64,000 nt of DNA from Solidesulfovibrio carbinoliphilus subsp. oakridgensis (GCF_000177215.2 NZ_CM001368.1:3665625-3729624), one strand, 5' to 3'; numbered from the stretch's first letter, positions 50,770-59,857 are shown. Program-made: numbers and translations. Notes: a model not told the origin generated them from the letters alone.

Positions 50770-51720
50770 CTAGGCCAGGGGCGGGGGCAGGAAACCCGGG
50801 GCGAAGATCGCGGCCAGGCCGGCGCAAAGGCCGGTCAGGGCCACCAGCGTGGCCAGGAAGGCGGCGGCCAGCAGTACCTTGTGGCGCAGGGCGTTCTCCT
50901 TGGGCATGACCACGCCGAGGCAGACCAGGGCCAGGAGCATGCCCGTGCCGTAGAGGCCGACGGCCACCGTCAGCCGGGAGGACAGCTCGCCCACGACCGG
51001 CAGGAGCCCGAGGCCCAGCCAGGCCATGGCCGCCACCGAGGCGAGCAGGGCCGCAAAGCCGATCCTGGCCGCAAGGCGCATGGTGAAATTATAATAATCC
51101 CGGCCGAAATCGTCCTTGTCCCGGCGCCAGACCAGCCAGGCGCCGGTGAAAACGCCGGCCAGCCCCAGGGAGAGGAGAAGGCCCTCGGCCAGAAGCCGCC
51201 AGAAAAGCGAATCCGCCGGCGGCAGCAGGAAGGCCGGGCCGGTGTCCGGCGGCAGGCCGACCTGGAGCGGCCGGGCGGCGGCCAGGGCGGCGTAGAAGGC
51301 CAGCCACAGGAGAAGGCTGGCCGACAGGCCGACCACGGCATGCCGGGCCTTTTTGGCCTTGAGCCGCTGCCACAGGCCCCGGTAGGCCAGGAAGGCGGCT
51401 CCGCCGGCCAGGAGCGGCCCGGCCCAGGCGGCCAGCGGCAGGGGCAGGCCGAGGAAAGAGGGAGCCGTGGCCGGCAGGAGGAAGTGGAGTGCGACCAGGG
51501 CGGCGCACAGCACCACGAAGACCCACAGGCCGCCGAGCAGGGCGAAGGTCGAGGCCTGCTGGCCGAACTTGTCGATGAAGATCTTCAGGCGCTTGGCCTG
51601 CCGCAGGCCCACCAGCGACGTGATGCACGGGATTGCGGCGGCGGCCAGGGCCAATCCCAGGTGCGCGGCAATAAGGACCATGGCCGCCCAGAATACGGCG
51701 ACGCGGATAGCCTCGGGCAT
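50770..51720 (-). CDS. Uncharacterised integral membrane protein
   Basis: 316 residues, about eight predicted helices, Ala/Leu-rich. Charged loops include LRQAKRLKIFIDKFGQQAS (about 40-58) and DKDDFGRDYYNFTMRL (about 210-225). No family recognised. ATG 51720 is preferred to the longer open frame: MPEAIRVAVF begins a helix, with AAGGAG 11 bases upstream. It diverges from the cpoB-like gene over about 210 bases and stands alone. Confidence 0.65.
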   Translation of the reverse strand: MPEAIRVAVFWAAMVLIAAHLGLALAAAAIPCITSLVGLRQAKRLKIFIDKFGQQASTFALLGGLWVFVVLCAALVALHFLLPATAPSFLGLPLPLAAWAGPLLAGGAAFLAYRGLWQRLKAKKARHAVVGLSASLLLWLAFYAALAAARPLQVGLPPDTGPAFLLPPADSLFWRLLAEGLLLSLGLAGVFTGAWLVWRRDKDDFGRDYYNFTMRLAARIGFAALLASVAAMAWLGLGLLPVVGELSSRLTVAVGLYGTGMLLALVCLGVVMPKENALRHKVLLAAAFLATLVALTGLCAGLAAIFAPGFLPPPLA

Positions 51721-51933
51721 GGGGAGTGTTCTCCTTGGGGCCTTCTTTGGCGCGATGGCGGATGCGGCGCGTGCGCGCGGCCCGCTTTGCAAACGGCTTT
51801 TGCCCTAAATCCGCGTGGGATGCAACAAAGGCGGCCCCTGGGCCGGGTGCGGAAGAATCGGCTTGCGCTTCACCTTCCCGTCACGTAACTCCTGGTGGAA
51901 CTTGAAAGGGTTTACAACCTCCATCCCTGCATC

Positions 51934-53145
51934 ATGCGCATGAGAGCCAGAAAGGCCCTGACCACGGGGACGGCCCTTGTCCTTACCTGCCTGCTTGCCG
52001 CATGCGGGCCGGGCAATACGTTGTCCGTCGGCGGCAAGAGCGCCGACTTTCGCCTGAAGGCCGTGGAATCCTCCCTGGAAAAAGCCCAGGAGGATCTCAA
52101 AGCCATAGATCGTCGCCAGACCCAGAACGACGCCAGACTGGCCGAGGTGCAAAAACGCCTCGGCGAGCTGTTGGCGGCGCTCAAAGCCCAGGGCGTCAAA
52201 ACCCCGGCCCAGGCCGCGGCCCAGGGCAGCGCGCTTGGCGTCGGGTTCGCCAACCCGGCCGCCGCCGGCGGGGCGGGGGGCGTCAAACCGCCGCTGTCCG
52301 GAACTCCCGGCGGCGAAGCCGGGGAGGCCCCGGCCGGCCCGCCGCCCCAGCTTTCCGCCGCCGACTCCGGGCCGCTCCCGGGCGAGCGGCCCGGGCCCGC
52401 CGCCGCCTCGGCTCCCGGGCCCGAAGCCCGGGGCCGGCACGGCCTTGGCCGGGTGGGACCGGCCGAACCGGCCCCCCCGGCCACGCCCGAGGCGGCCATC
52501 GCCGCCGACCGGACCGAGGCCGGGCCAAAGCCGGCCCCGCCGGCCGCAACGGGTGCCGGCACACCGCCCAAGGCCGGGCCGGCCGCCCCGGCCACGCCGG
52601 CCGCTCCCGCCCCGGCGCCGGCGCCCACTCCCGCCCCCGGGGCGCCAGGCGCGACACCGCCCGCGACACCGTCCGCGACACCGTCCGCGTCGGGGGCCGC
52701 GCCGGCCGCCGGAGAGCCGGCCGCCAAGCCGGCCCCGCCCGTGGCCGGCAGCGCCGAAAACGCCTCGCCCGCGGAGAAGGCCGAGTACAACCGGGCCCTC
52801 CAGATGGCGATAAACGGCAACACCGCCGGGGCCAAGGCCGCCTTTGACCAGTTCCTGGCCGCCCATCCCCGGAGTCCCTTGACGCCGAACGCCCTCTACT
52901 GGGTGGGCGAGGGCGCCTTTGCCGGCGGCGACTACCAGACCGCCATCAGCGATTTCGACAAGGTGGCCAAGGGCTGGCCCGGCCACCACAAGGCGGCCGA
53001 CGCCCTCTACAAGATGGCCATGGCCCAGGAAAAGGCCGGCGACGCGGCCGCGGCCCGGGCCAGCCTGGAGCGTTATCTGAAAGACTATCCCAGCGCGGAA
53101 CTGGCCGGCATCGTCCGCCAGAAACTGCAAGCCCTGCCCAAATGA
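51934..53145 (+). CDS. CpoB/YbgF-like TPR lipoprotein
   Basis: 403 residues from ATG 51934. A lipoprotein signal RKALTTGTALVLTCLLAAC, a coiled coil (about 35-85, LKAVESSLEKAQEDLKAID), a Pro/Ala linker of about 190 residues, and three C-terminal TPR-like repeats (SPAEKAEYNRALQMAINGN onward; TPNALYWVGEGAFAGGDYQ; ADALYKMAMAQEKAG). CpoB coordinates peptidoglycan synthesis with outer-membrane constriction. The Ala/Pro linker is much longer than in E. coli YbgF. No tol genes are nearby, and the start lacks a good ribosome-binding site (GTG 51895 is an alternative). Confidence 0.7.
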   Translation: MRMRARKALTTGTALVLTCLLAACGPGNTLSVGGKSADFRLKAVESSLEKAQEDLKAIDRRQTQNDARLAEVQKRLGELLAALKAQGVKTPAQAAAQGSALGVGFANPAAAGGAGGVKPPLSGTPGGEAGEAPAGPPPQLSAADSGPLPGERPGPAAASAPGPEARGRHGLGRVGPAEPAPPATPEAAIAADRTEAGPKPAPPAATGAGTPPKAGPAAPATPAAPAPAPAPTPAPGAPGATPPATPSATPSASGAAPAAGEPAAKPAPPVAGSAENASPAEKAEYNRALQMAINGNTAGAKAAFDQFLAAHPRSPLTPNALYWVGEGAFAGGDYQTAISDFDKVAKGWPGHHKAADALYKMAMAQEKAGDAAAARASLERYLKDYPSAELAGIVRQKLQALPK

Positions 53146-54455
53146 GCCCGGACGCCCCGTCGCCTCCGGCGTCCCTCGGGGCCCCCGCCGCCCGCGACGC
53201 CTGGACGGCGGACGACGGTTTTCTGGCCGAACTGGAAGCCTGCCTGCGCCTGCGAAACACCCCCGGCCTCGGGCCCCGCACCTGGAAACGGATTTTCGAC
53301 CGCTATCCCTCGGCCGCCGAAGCCCTGGCCGATGTCCGGGCCTTCGGCGCCCAGGGGCTTTGCGACGATGCCGTGGCCGGGACCCTGGCCCGGGGCCTGT
53401 CCATCCCGGCCGCCCGGCGGGAGATGGAGGCCGCCGCCGCCAAGGGGCTCCTGCCCATCCCCTATTTCCACGCCGCCTATCCCGCCCGCCTGCGGGAGCT
53501 GCCGGACCCGCCGGCCGTCCTCTACGTGGTCGGGGACGCCAGGCTTCTCGGCGGCCCCTCGGTGGCCATGGTCGGGGCCAGGCAGTGCTCCCGCTACGGG
53601 TTCGCCGCCGCCTTCGACATCGCCTCGGGCCTGGCCGCCTCGGGCATCACCGTGGTTTCCGGCCTGGCCTTCGGCATCGACCGGCAGGCCCATCTGGGCG
53701 GCCTGACCGGTCCGGGCCGGTCGGTGGCCGTGTGCGGCACAGGGCTCGATCTGGTCTACCCGGACGCCAACATGGACGTCTGGCGGGCCCTGGCCGAGGA
53801 CGGGGCCATTGTCAGCGAGTTTGCCCCGGGCACCCCGCCCCAGGCCCAGAATTTTCCCATCCGAAACCGCGTCATCGCCGGCCTGTCCCTTGGCGTTATG
53901 GTGGTCGAGGCCGCGTCCCGGTCCGGCAGCCTGATCACCGCCCGGCTGGCCCTGGAGCAGGGCCGCGAGGTCTTCGCCCTGCCGGGGCCCGTCAACCTTC
54001 CCACCTACGCCGGCTGCCACGCCCTTCTCTCCCAGGGAGCGAGGCTCGTGCAGACGGCCGACGACATCGTGGCCGCCCTGGCCCGGGAACTGGGCGCCTG
54101 CGTGGACGCGCCCCGGCCCGCGCCGCCGGTCCGGCCGGCCAAGGCCGTGGTCCGGGCCGTCCCCGTGGCCCGGACGGGGGAGAGGGCCCGGCCGGCCGGG
54201 CCCAAAGTCCGGCCGGCCGCGCCGCCCGCTCCGGGGAGGCGTCCGGCCCCGGCCCCGCTCCCGGACGGCCTGTCCGACCTGGAAGCGGCCATTGCCGGGC
54301 TCCTCGGCGACGGGAGCAAGCGGCACATCGACGCCCTGGCCACGGCCCTCGGGGCCCCGTCCGGCCCGGTCAGCCAGGCCCTGGTCCTCTTGGAAATGAA
54401 GGGTCTTGTGCGGAAATGGCCCGGCATGTACTACACCAGGGACGTCGAAGGATAA
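53142..54455 (+). CDS. dprA: DNA processing protein DprA
   Basis: 437 residues. An N-terminal helical domain (LRLRNTPGLGPRTWKRIF) is followed by the Rossmann-like DprA core (about 110-320: VAMVGARQCSRYG, VVSGLAFGIDRQAH, FPIRNRVIAGLS, VVEAASRSGSLITARLALEQGREVFALPGP). A Pro/Ala-rich linker and a C-terminal winged helix follow (about 375-437, HIDALATALGAPSGPVSQALVLLEMKGLV). It loads RecA on incoming ssDNA in transformation. Start ATG overlaps the cpoB stop. No com uptake genes are here, so competence is not shown. Confidence 0.93.
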   Translation: MSPDAPSPPASLGAPAARDAWTADDGFLAELEACLRLRNTPGLGPRTWKRIFDRYPSAAEALADVRAFGAQGLCDDAVAGTLARGLSIPAARREMEAAAAKGLLPIPYFHAAYPARLRELPDPPAVLYVVGDARLLGGPSVAMVGARQCSRYGFAAAFDIASGLAASGITVVSGLAFGIDRQAHLGGLTGPGRSVAVCGTGLDLVYPDANMDVWRALAEDGAIVSEFAPGTPPQAQNFPIRNRVIAGLSLGVMVVEAASRSGSLITARLALEQGREVFALPGPVNLPTYAGCHALLSQGARLVQTADDIVAALARELGACVDAPRPAPPVRPAKAVVRAVPVARTGERARPAGPKVRPAAPPAPGRRPAPAPLPDGLSDLEAAIAGLLGDGSKRHIDALATALGAPSGPVSQALVLLEMKGLVRKWPGMYYTRDVEG

Positions 54456-54463
54456 CCCGACCC

Positions 54464-54886
54464 ATGCAGAAGATTCCGCTCAACCTGGCCCGGCCCGGCA
54501 TGGTCCTGGCCAAGCCCGTGGCCCGGTCCGACGGCATTGCCGTGGCCGCGGCCGGCTCCGAACTTTCCGAAAACCTCCTGGCCCGGTTCGAGGCCATGGG
54601 GGTCAGCCATCTGGTGGTCGAGGGCGAACCGGTGGCCCTGGACGGGCCGGCCGGGTCCTCGTCCTTTGACAAGCGCCTGGAGCGGCTGGAGTACCTTTTC
54701 CGCCGGTTCCCGGACGACAAGTGGATGGGCCAGATCCGCCGGCTCCTGGACCATTATTTCCGCATGAAGGCGGCCTCCAGCGCGGCCATGGCCGAGGCGG
54801 CCCAGGCCGCCCGCGCGGCGGCGACGGCCGAGGCGGCCAAGCCCCAGGACGTGGCCGGCTCCGCCGCTGCCGGAAAGGACGCTTGA
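54464..54886 (+). CDS. PGMVL-type small protein linked to HDOD (DUF3391-like N-terminus)
   Basis: 140 residues. The N-terminus IPLNLARPGMVLAKPVA...GSELSENLLARFEAMGVSHLVVEG resembles the domain at the start of many HD-GYP/HDOD proteins. A helical middle (FDKRLERLEYLFRRFPDD) and an Ala-rich tail follow. It is separated from HDOD by two bases, so a physical partnership is likely. Function unknown. Confidence 0.7.
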   Translation: MQKIPLNLARPGMVLAKPVARSDGIAVAAAGSELSENLLARFEAMGVSHLVVEGEPVALDGPAGSSSFDKRLERLEYLFRRFPDDKWMGQIRRLLDHYFRMKAASSAAMAEAAQAARAAATAEAAKPQDVAGSAAAGKDA

Positions 54887-54888
54887 AG

Positions 54889-55728
54889 ATGGCCGAGGAC
54901 CTGCGCACCGAGCGCAAGAACCGCATTCTGGCCGTGCGCGACCTGCCGACCCTGCCCAAGGTCCTCGAACAGGTCACGAAGCTGGTCGAGCGGTCCGATT
55001 CCTCCACCGAGGAAGTGGCCCGGCTCATCAGCATGGACCAGGTCCTGTCGGCCAAGGTCCTCAAGATGGTCAATTCGCCGGTCTACGGCTTTCCCGGCCG
55101 CATAAGCTCCATCCAGCACGCCCTGGTCCTGCTCGGCTTCAACGTCCTGCGCTCGATCATCGTCTCCACCTCGGTCTTCGAGGTCATGACCGAGAACATG
55201 GTGGGCCTGTGGGAGCACAGCCTGGGGTGCGCCATGGCCTGCGGCGGGGCGGCGAGGATGCTCGGCTTCAAGGACGCCGAGGAATATTCCGTGGCCGGGC
55301 TCCTGCACGATCTCGGCAAGGTGGTGGCCACGGTCCAGCTGCCGGACCTCAAGGTCGAGATCGAACGGGTGGTGGCCGAGCGGGATCTGACCTACCTCGA
55401 GGCCGAGCGCGAGGTGCTCGGCTTCGGCCACGACCGGATCAACGCCTGGCTGGCCGACCACTGGAAGCTGCCGGCCAACATCAAGGAAGGCCTGTCCTAC
55501 CACCACAAGCCCCAGCTGGCCCGGCTCTATCCCGAGATGGCCGCCGTGGTCCACCTCGGCGACTTTCTGGTCCGGGTCTTCGAATACGGCTTTTCCGGCG
55601 ACGTCGGCGTCCCCTATCTCCAGCCCGAGGCCCTCAAGATCCTCAAGATGCGGCCGGCGGATTTCGAGAAGCTCCTGGACCACCTGTGCGGGCAGTTCGT
55701 GGAAATCGCGGACCTGCGCTTCACCTGA
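54889..55728 (+). CDS. HDOD domain signalling protein
   Basis: 279 residues. HDOD domain: LPTLPKVLEQVTKLVE, ARLISMDQVLSAKVLKMVNSPVYGF, LLHDLGKVVA and SYHHKPQLA. His-Asp are present but HDOD is generally non-catalytic in signalling. The family sits in c-di-GMP and two-component networks. The next gene encodes a REC-GGDEF protein, so it may scaffold or regulate that output. ATG 54889. Confidence 0.88.
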   Translation: MAEDLRTERKNRILAVRDLPTLPKVLEQVTKLVERSDSSTEEVARLISMDQVLSAKVLKMVNSPVYGFPGRISSIQHALVLLGFNVLRSIIVSTSVFEVMTENMVGLWEHSLGCAMACGGAARMLGFKDAEEYSVAGLLHDLGKVVATVQLPDLKVEIERVVAERDLTYLEAEREVLGFGHDRINAWLADHWKLPANIKEGLSYHHKPQLARLYPEMAAVVHLGDFLVRVFEYGFSGDVGVPYLQPEALKILKMRPADFEKLLDHLCGQFVEIADLRFT

Positions 55729-55732
55729 TCCC

Positions 55733-56692
55733 ATGGCCGCCCGAACACTCTGCCTTTTCCCCAGGCCCCAGAAGATCATGATCCTCAGCCCCGACCCCGG
55801 GCTCCGCCTCCTTTTCGACGAGGCCTTTCCCCCGGAGGAGGCCGAGGTGACGGGCCTTTCCGCCGGGCGCGGGGCCATCGAACACCTCTTTAACGATCCC
55901 CCGGACCTGCTGGTGGTGGACCAGAAGCTGGCGGACATCCCGGGCCTCGATCTCGTGGCCATGGTCAAGAGCGAAAACGTCTACCGCCAGCTGCCGGTGG
56001 CCCTGGTCATGGACGAGGCGGCCGTGGCCGCCGGCGTGGACTGGTGCACGGCCGAGGTGGACGAGCTGCTCACCCGGCCGCTGTCTCCGGCCATGCTGCG
56101 GGCCCGGGTCAGCCTGACGTTGGCCCGGGCCTCGCGGTCGCTTGACGCCAACCCGCTGACGAAACTCCCGGGCAACACCTCGATCATCGGCCGCATCCAG
56201 GAGCTTATCGACCGCCGGGAAGACTTCGCCCTGGCCTACGCCGACCTCGACTACTTCAAGTCGTTCAACGACCGGTACGGCTTTTCCCGGGGCGACGAGG
56301 TGCTCATGATGACGGCGCGCATCATCGTCAACACCGTGCGGGCGGTCGGCGGGGCCAAGGCCTTTGTCGGGCATGTCGGGGGCGACGATTTCGTCTTCAT
56401 CCTGGCTCCGGACCGGGTGGAGGAGGCGTGCAAGGGCGTGGTCGCGAGCTTTGACGCCATTGTCCCCCATTTCTACGACGCCGAGGACCGGGAGCGCGGC
56501 TACATCCAGTCCACGGACCGCGAAGGCAACCGCCGCGCCTTCCCGCTCATGGCCATCTCCATCGCCGTCATCTTCAACCGGGAAGGACGGCTCAAGCACT
56601 ACGGCGAAGCCTCGCAAACGGCCATGACGCTGAAAAAAAAGGCCAAGGAAAACCCCCGGAGCTGCTATGTCCTCGACCAGCGGCAAGGCTGA
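55733..56692 (+). CDS. REC-GGDEF diguanylate cyclase
   Basis: 319 residues. Receiver domain about 12-125 with phosphoacceptor Asp63 (DLLVVDQKL). The GGDEF domain (about 135-310) has AYADLDYFKSFNDRYG and active-site GGDDF (216-220), a permitted variant, so it probably makes c-di-GMP. No RxxD inhibitory site lies before the motif. The partner kinase is unknown; the kinases at 28321 and 43816 are candidates. It overlaps xerC by 26 bases. Confidence 0.88.
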   Translation: MAARTLCLFPRPQKIMILSPDPGLRLLFDEAFPPEEAEVTGLSAGRGAIEHLFNDPPDLLVVDQKLADIPGLDLVAMVKSENVYRQLPVALVMDEAAVAAGVDWCTAEVDELLTRPLSPAMLRARVSLTLARASRSLDANPLTKLPGNTSIIGRIQELIDRREDFALAYADLDYFKSFNDRYGFSRGDEVLMMTARIIVNTVRAVGGAKAFVGHVGGDDFVFILAPDRVEEACKGVVASFDAIVPHFYDAEDRERGYIQSTDREGNRRAFPLMAISIAVIFNREGRLKHYGEASQTAMTLKKKAKENPRSCYVLDQRQG

Positions 56693-57626
56693 GGCCCGAA
56701 AGCCGCTCCCGGAACCGGCGGCCGCCTACCTCGACCACCTGCGGGTGGAGAAGGGCTATTCCCCGGCCACCCTGGCCGCCTATGCCGAGGACCTGGCCCA
56801 GTTCGAGGAGTCGCTCGCCGGCCGGGGCCTGACCCTGGCCGCGCCCGGGGCCGTCACCCTGGAGGCGGCCCGGGGATTTCTGGCCGAACTCCACCGCCGG
56901 CGGGTGGCCAAGTCGTCCATGGGCCGCAAGCTGTCGGCCCTGCGCGGGCTTTTCACCTTTCTGCGCCGCAAAAAGCGCGTGACCGGCGATCCCCTGGCCG
57001 GGCTCAAAAATCCCAAGACGGACAAGCGCCAGCCCAAGGCCCTCAATGTCGACGAAGCCGTGGCCCTGGTCACGCCCGGGCCCGAGAGCCCGGCTGCGGA
57101 CGGCTCGCGCGAGGCCTGCCGCGACCTGGCCCTGGCCGAACTCCTCTACGGTTCCGGCCTTCGGGTCAGCGAGGCCATGACCCTCGACGTGGACGACCTG
57201 GACCTGTCCCAGGGCATCGTCCGGGTCATGGGCAAGGGCGGCAAGGAACGGCTGGCCCCCTTAAGCGACGCGGCCCGGGTGCGCCTTGGCGAATACGCCC
57301 GGCGGCGGGCCGAATTCGCGCCCGCGCCCCGGGAGCCGGCCTTTTTCCTTGGCGCGCGCGGCGGCCGGCTGGACCGGCGGCAGGCGGCCCGGATCATCGA
57401 CGCCCTGGCCCGGGGGGCCGGCCTCGCCCGGCACGCCCACCCCCACATGCTGCGCCACAGCTTCGCCACCCACCTGCTCGAATCCGGGGCGGACATGCGC
57501 AGCGTCCAGGAACTCCTCGGCCACGCCCGGCTCTCCACCACCCAGCGCTACACCCACCTGGACCTGGCCCGGCTCATGCAGGTCTACGACCAGGCCCATC
57601 CCCGTTCCGACGAATCCAAATCCTAG
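56667..57626 (+). CDS. xerC: Tyrosine recombinase XerC
   Basis: 319 residues. SAM-like core-binding domain about 15-105 and catalytic domain with Arg166, Lys190, His260, Arg263, His286 and Tyr295 (YGSGLRVSEA, HMLRHSFATHLL, LGHARLSTTQRYTH). It resolves chromosome dimers at dif with XerD, or alone if XerH-like. The final Pro/Ser/Asp tail is short. A chromosome-biology gene in a signalling operon is unusual; the coupling may be genomic chance. Confidence 0.93.
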   Translation: MSSTSGKAEARKPLPEPAAAYLDHLRVEKGYSPATLAAYAEDLAQFEESLAGRGLTLAAPGAVTLEAARGFLAELHRRRVAKSSMGRKLSALRGLFTFLRRKKRVTGDPLAGLKNPKTDKRQPKALNVDEAVALVTPGPESPAADGSREACRDLALAELLYGSGLRVSEAMTLDVDDLDLSQGIVRVMGKGGKERLAPLSDAARVRLGEYARRRAEFAPAPREPAFFLGARGGRLDRRQAARIIDALARGAGLARHAHPHMLRHSFATHLLESGADMRSVQELLGHARLSTTQRYTHLDLARLMQVYDQAHPRSDESKS

Positions 57627-57717
57627 TTCCGTCCATTGTTGTGTGCCGACGGCGACCTCCTCTTGTTGTTGCTTTCTTACCCACTACAGGAAAGTTTCGG
57701 CCTGGGGCTTTTTCGCA

Positions 57718-57746
57718 TTGCCGGCGCTATGGAAACACGCTAATCC
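57718..57746 (+). promoter_or_regulatory. Candidate sigma-70 promoter of the TetR-like gene
   Basis: TTGCCG (57718-57723), a 17-base spacer and TAATCC (57741-57746) 57 bases before ATG 57803. Confidence 0.4.
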
Positions 57747-57802
57747 GTATATGGGTGGAAAAGGCCAAAAGCGCGAGGGACCATCGTACATGGAGCGATA
57801 AC

Positions 57803-58399
57803 ATGGATGTCTTGTGGAACAGGCTGGTCGAGGCGGCGGTGGAACGGTTTGCCGTGGACGGGCGCGGCGGGGTCATGCCCCACGACCTGGTCAAGCGGCT
57901 GGGGGTGCCGGCCGAAACGGTCTTCCGGCACTTCCCGGACCGGGACCGGCTTTTCGTGGCCGTCCTCGGGCAGGTCCAGCAGGAGCTTTTCGCCCATATC
58001 GAGGTGAGTTGCCCGGTCATCCCGGGCGAATCCGGCCTGTCCATGATTCTGCGGCTGGCCGAGGCCTACCGCCGTTTCCTGGAGGAACGGCCGGCGGGCT
58101 ATCTCGACATCCTGCCGCACGGGGAAAAGGGAGCGGGCCAGGCCGAAACCCAAAGCGACCGCGAGCTGGGGCGGCTTGCGGCCCGCATCGCCAAGCAGTT
58201 CGAGGTGCTTCTGCTGCTTGGCCGCCTGGACGGTTCGGTCCGGGCCGAGGCCGCGACCGACACGGCCTGGCGCATCCTCCACGTGGTGGTCGGCACGGTG
58301 CGGCTGGCGCTCACGTCGCAAAAGGCCCGGGCCCGAAACCTGCGCGTCATGCTGGCCGCCCTGGCCGGCGGGCATCCGGCCGCAGCCCGGGCGGCCTGA
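57803..58399 (+). CDS. TetR-like regulator
   Basis: 198 residues. N-terminal HTH with LVKRLGVPAETVFRHFPDRDRLFVAVLG, a TetR recognition-helix pattern, and a helical C-terminal domain. Ligand and targets are unknown; no transporter adjoins it. The next genes encode secreted proteins. ATG 57803, GGAGCG upstream. Confidence 0.78.
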   Translation: MDVLWNRLVEAAVERFAVDGRGGVMPHDLVKRLGVPAETVFRHFPDRDRLFVAVLGQVQQELFAHIEVSCPVIPGESGLSMILRLAEAYRRFLEERPAGYLDILPHGEKGAGQAETQSDRELGRLAARIAKQFEVLLLLGRLDGSVRAEAATDTAWRILHVVVGTVRLALTSQKARARNLRVMLAALAGGHPAAARAA

Positions 58400-58501
58400 C
58401 CCCTGCCGCATCTCCGGTTCTCCGGACGCGCCTCGCGCCGGGGCTTCGGGCCCCGGCCACGTCTTGGCGCGCCGCTTGCCGTTTCCTGGCCCATTGCTTA
58501 T

Positions 58502-58534
58502 AGGAAGGCATCTGTTCCAGGTGCCTTCTTTTCG
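58502..58534 (+). terminator. Rho-independent terminator after the TetR-like gene
   Basis: GAAGGCA (58504-58510) with TGCCTTC (58522-58528), then TTTT. Confidence 0.85.
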
Positions 58535-58572
58535 TATCCTATTCTACTGCACCGTGTTGCCCAGGAGGAATT

Positions 58573-59076
58573 ATGCTGCGTCGCGTGATGCTTCTGCTGT
58601 GTTTCCTTTCCCTGTCCCTGGCGGCAAGCGCCCTGGCCGGCGGATTCGACTGCGCCAAACCGCCCTATGGCACGCCGATTGCCGACATCAACGACAATGG
58701 CTATTTCGTCAAGTTCCAGGAAAAAGACGGCGTCGCCTATTACAATTACACCGGCCCGTGCAAGCTCGGCATCCACGAGCGGCTGGCCCCGGTCATCGTC
58801 TACGGTGCGGTGGACGGCAAACTCTACAGCCGCATCATGAAAACGGAGAATGACAACCTTGAAGTCATCAAGAGCGTGACCACCAAGCTGGCCGGTACGC
58901 CCCAGACCACGACGGAAGGCGACTGGCTGGTCATGCGCTGGAATTTTCCGGAGAAAAACGTCAAGATGAAGCTTAAATACAACAACGTCACCCACGCCAC
59001 CAAGTCGGCCACCTATTACGAGCCGCTGCGTCCCCAGGCCGATGACGCCGCTCCCGAGGAATACCTCGGCAAGTAA
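58573..59076 (+). CDS. Secreted protein, paralogue 1
   Basis: 167 residues. Signal peptide MLRRVMLLLCFLSLSLAASA with cleavage near ALA. Mature start GGFDCAKPPYGTPIADI, later GVAYYNYTGPCKLGIHE and YNNVTHATKSATYYEPLRP. Two Cys (Cys27 and Cys63 by position from the start) might form a disulfide in the periplasm. No family recognised. It closely matches the protein at 59271 (same length, same landmarks), so the pair is a tandem duplication. AGGAGGAATT precedes ATG 58573. Confidence 0.8.
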   Translation: MLRRVMLLLCFLSLSLAASALAGGFDCAKPPYGTPIADINDNGYFVKFQEKDGVAYYNYTGPCKLGIHERLAPVIVYGAVDGKLYSRIMKTENDNLEVIKSVTTKLAGTPQTTTEGDWLVMRWNFPEKNVKMKLKYNNVTHATKSATYYEPLRPQADDAAPEEYLGK

Positions 59077-59094
59077 GGATGGCTTCCGACAGGG

Positions 59095-59150
59095 GGCGGA
59101 GAAAGGAAGCGAGGGGGGAAGCCCCCTGCGGCGGCCGGGAGGGGGCTGGG
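59095..59150 (+). repeat. Diverged palindromic repeat, copy 12
   Basis: GGGGGGAAGCCCCC, then TGCGGCGGCCGGGAGGGGGCTGGG. Only the GCGGCCGGGAGGGG core of the family is kept. It lies between the two secreted-protein genes. Confidence 0.55.
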
Positions 59151-59270
59151 CCGTCTCCTATCCCGCGTTTTCTCCCCGAAACGAGTCTTGCGGTTTTTCA
59201 ACGGGTTGCGTATGAAAAACCGCATTCGCCAGCGTCCTTTCGTATGTTGTCGTGCCGCCAAGGGGGGAAT

Positions 59271-59774
59271 ATGCCGCGTCGCGCCGTGTTCGGGCTGTGC
59301 CTTTTTTTTCTGCTCCAGGCGGCAAGCGTCCTGGCCGGCGGCTTCGATTGCACGAGGCCCCCGTACGGGACCCCGCTCAAGGACATCAACGACCACGATT
59401 ACTTCGTGAAGTTCGACGAACGGGGCGGGATCGCCTATTACAACTATACCGGTCCCTGTCGGCTCATCCTGCATGAGCAGACGGCCCCCATCATCGTGTA
59501 CGGGGTGGTGGCCGGCAAACTCTACAACCGCATCGTGCGGACCGATCACGACGACCTGGGCATCATCACGAGCATGGCCACCAAGGTGGCCGGCCCGCCC
59601 AAGGAGACGACCGAAGGCGACTGGACGATCCGGCGCTGGGATTTTCCGGACAAGAACGTCAAGATGAAGGTCAAGTACAATAACGTGACCCAGGCCTCCA
59701 AGTCGACCACCTACTACGAGCCGCTGCGGCCCAAGACCGACGAGGCCGTCGCGGAAAAGTTCCTCGACAAGTAG
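59271..59774 (+). CDS. Secreted protein, paralogue 2
   Basis: 167 residues. Signal peptide MPRRAVFGLCLFFLLQAASV, then GGFDCTRPPYGTPLKDIND and IAYYNYTGPCRLILHE, with the same domain as the gene at 58573. Charge is similar and several loops differ, so the copies have diverged. The ribosome-binding site is AAGGGGGG. No partner gene is evident. Both could be envelope or extracellular proteins; role unknown. Confidence 0.8.
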   Translation: MPRRAVFGLCLFFLLQAASVLAGGFDCTRPPYGTPLKDINDHDYFVKFDERGGIAYYNYTGPCRLILHEQTAPIIVYGVVAGKLYNRIVRTDHDDLGIITSMATKVAGPPKETTEGDWTIRRWDFPDKNVKMKVKYNNVTQASKSTTYYEPLRPKTDEAVAEKFLDK

Positions 59775-59838
59775 CCCCGCACCCGCGGTCTCTCCCCCGT
59801 TCCGCTCCCTTTTCCGTCCCGCCATCCCGTTTTTCCCT

Positions 59839-59857
59839 TCCAGGGGGTCCGGGGGGG
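59839..59857 (-). repeat. Left part of palindromic repeat copy 13, split by the IS
   Basis: CCAGGGGGTCCGGGGGGG ends at the IS boundary. The remainder, GGGATGATCCCCCCCGGCCGCCGGAGGCATC, resumes at 61161. Confidence 0.85.

Noticed and set aside
57751-57801. 16-codon ORF (MGGKGQKREGPSYMER) before the TetR-like gene
   Set aside because: No ribosome-binding site, no composition of a leader peptide, and no nearby hairpin.
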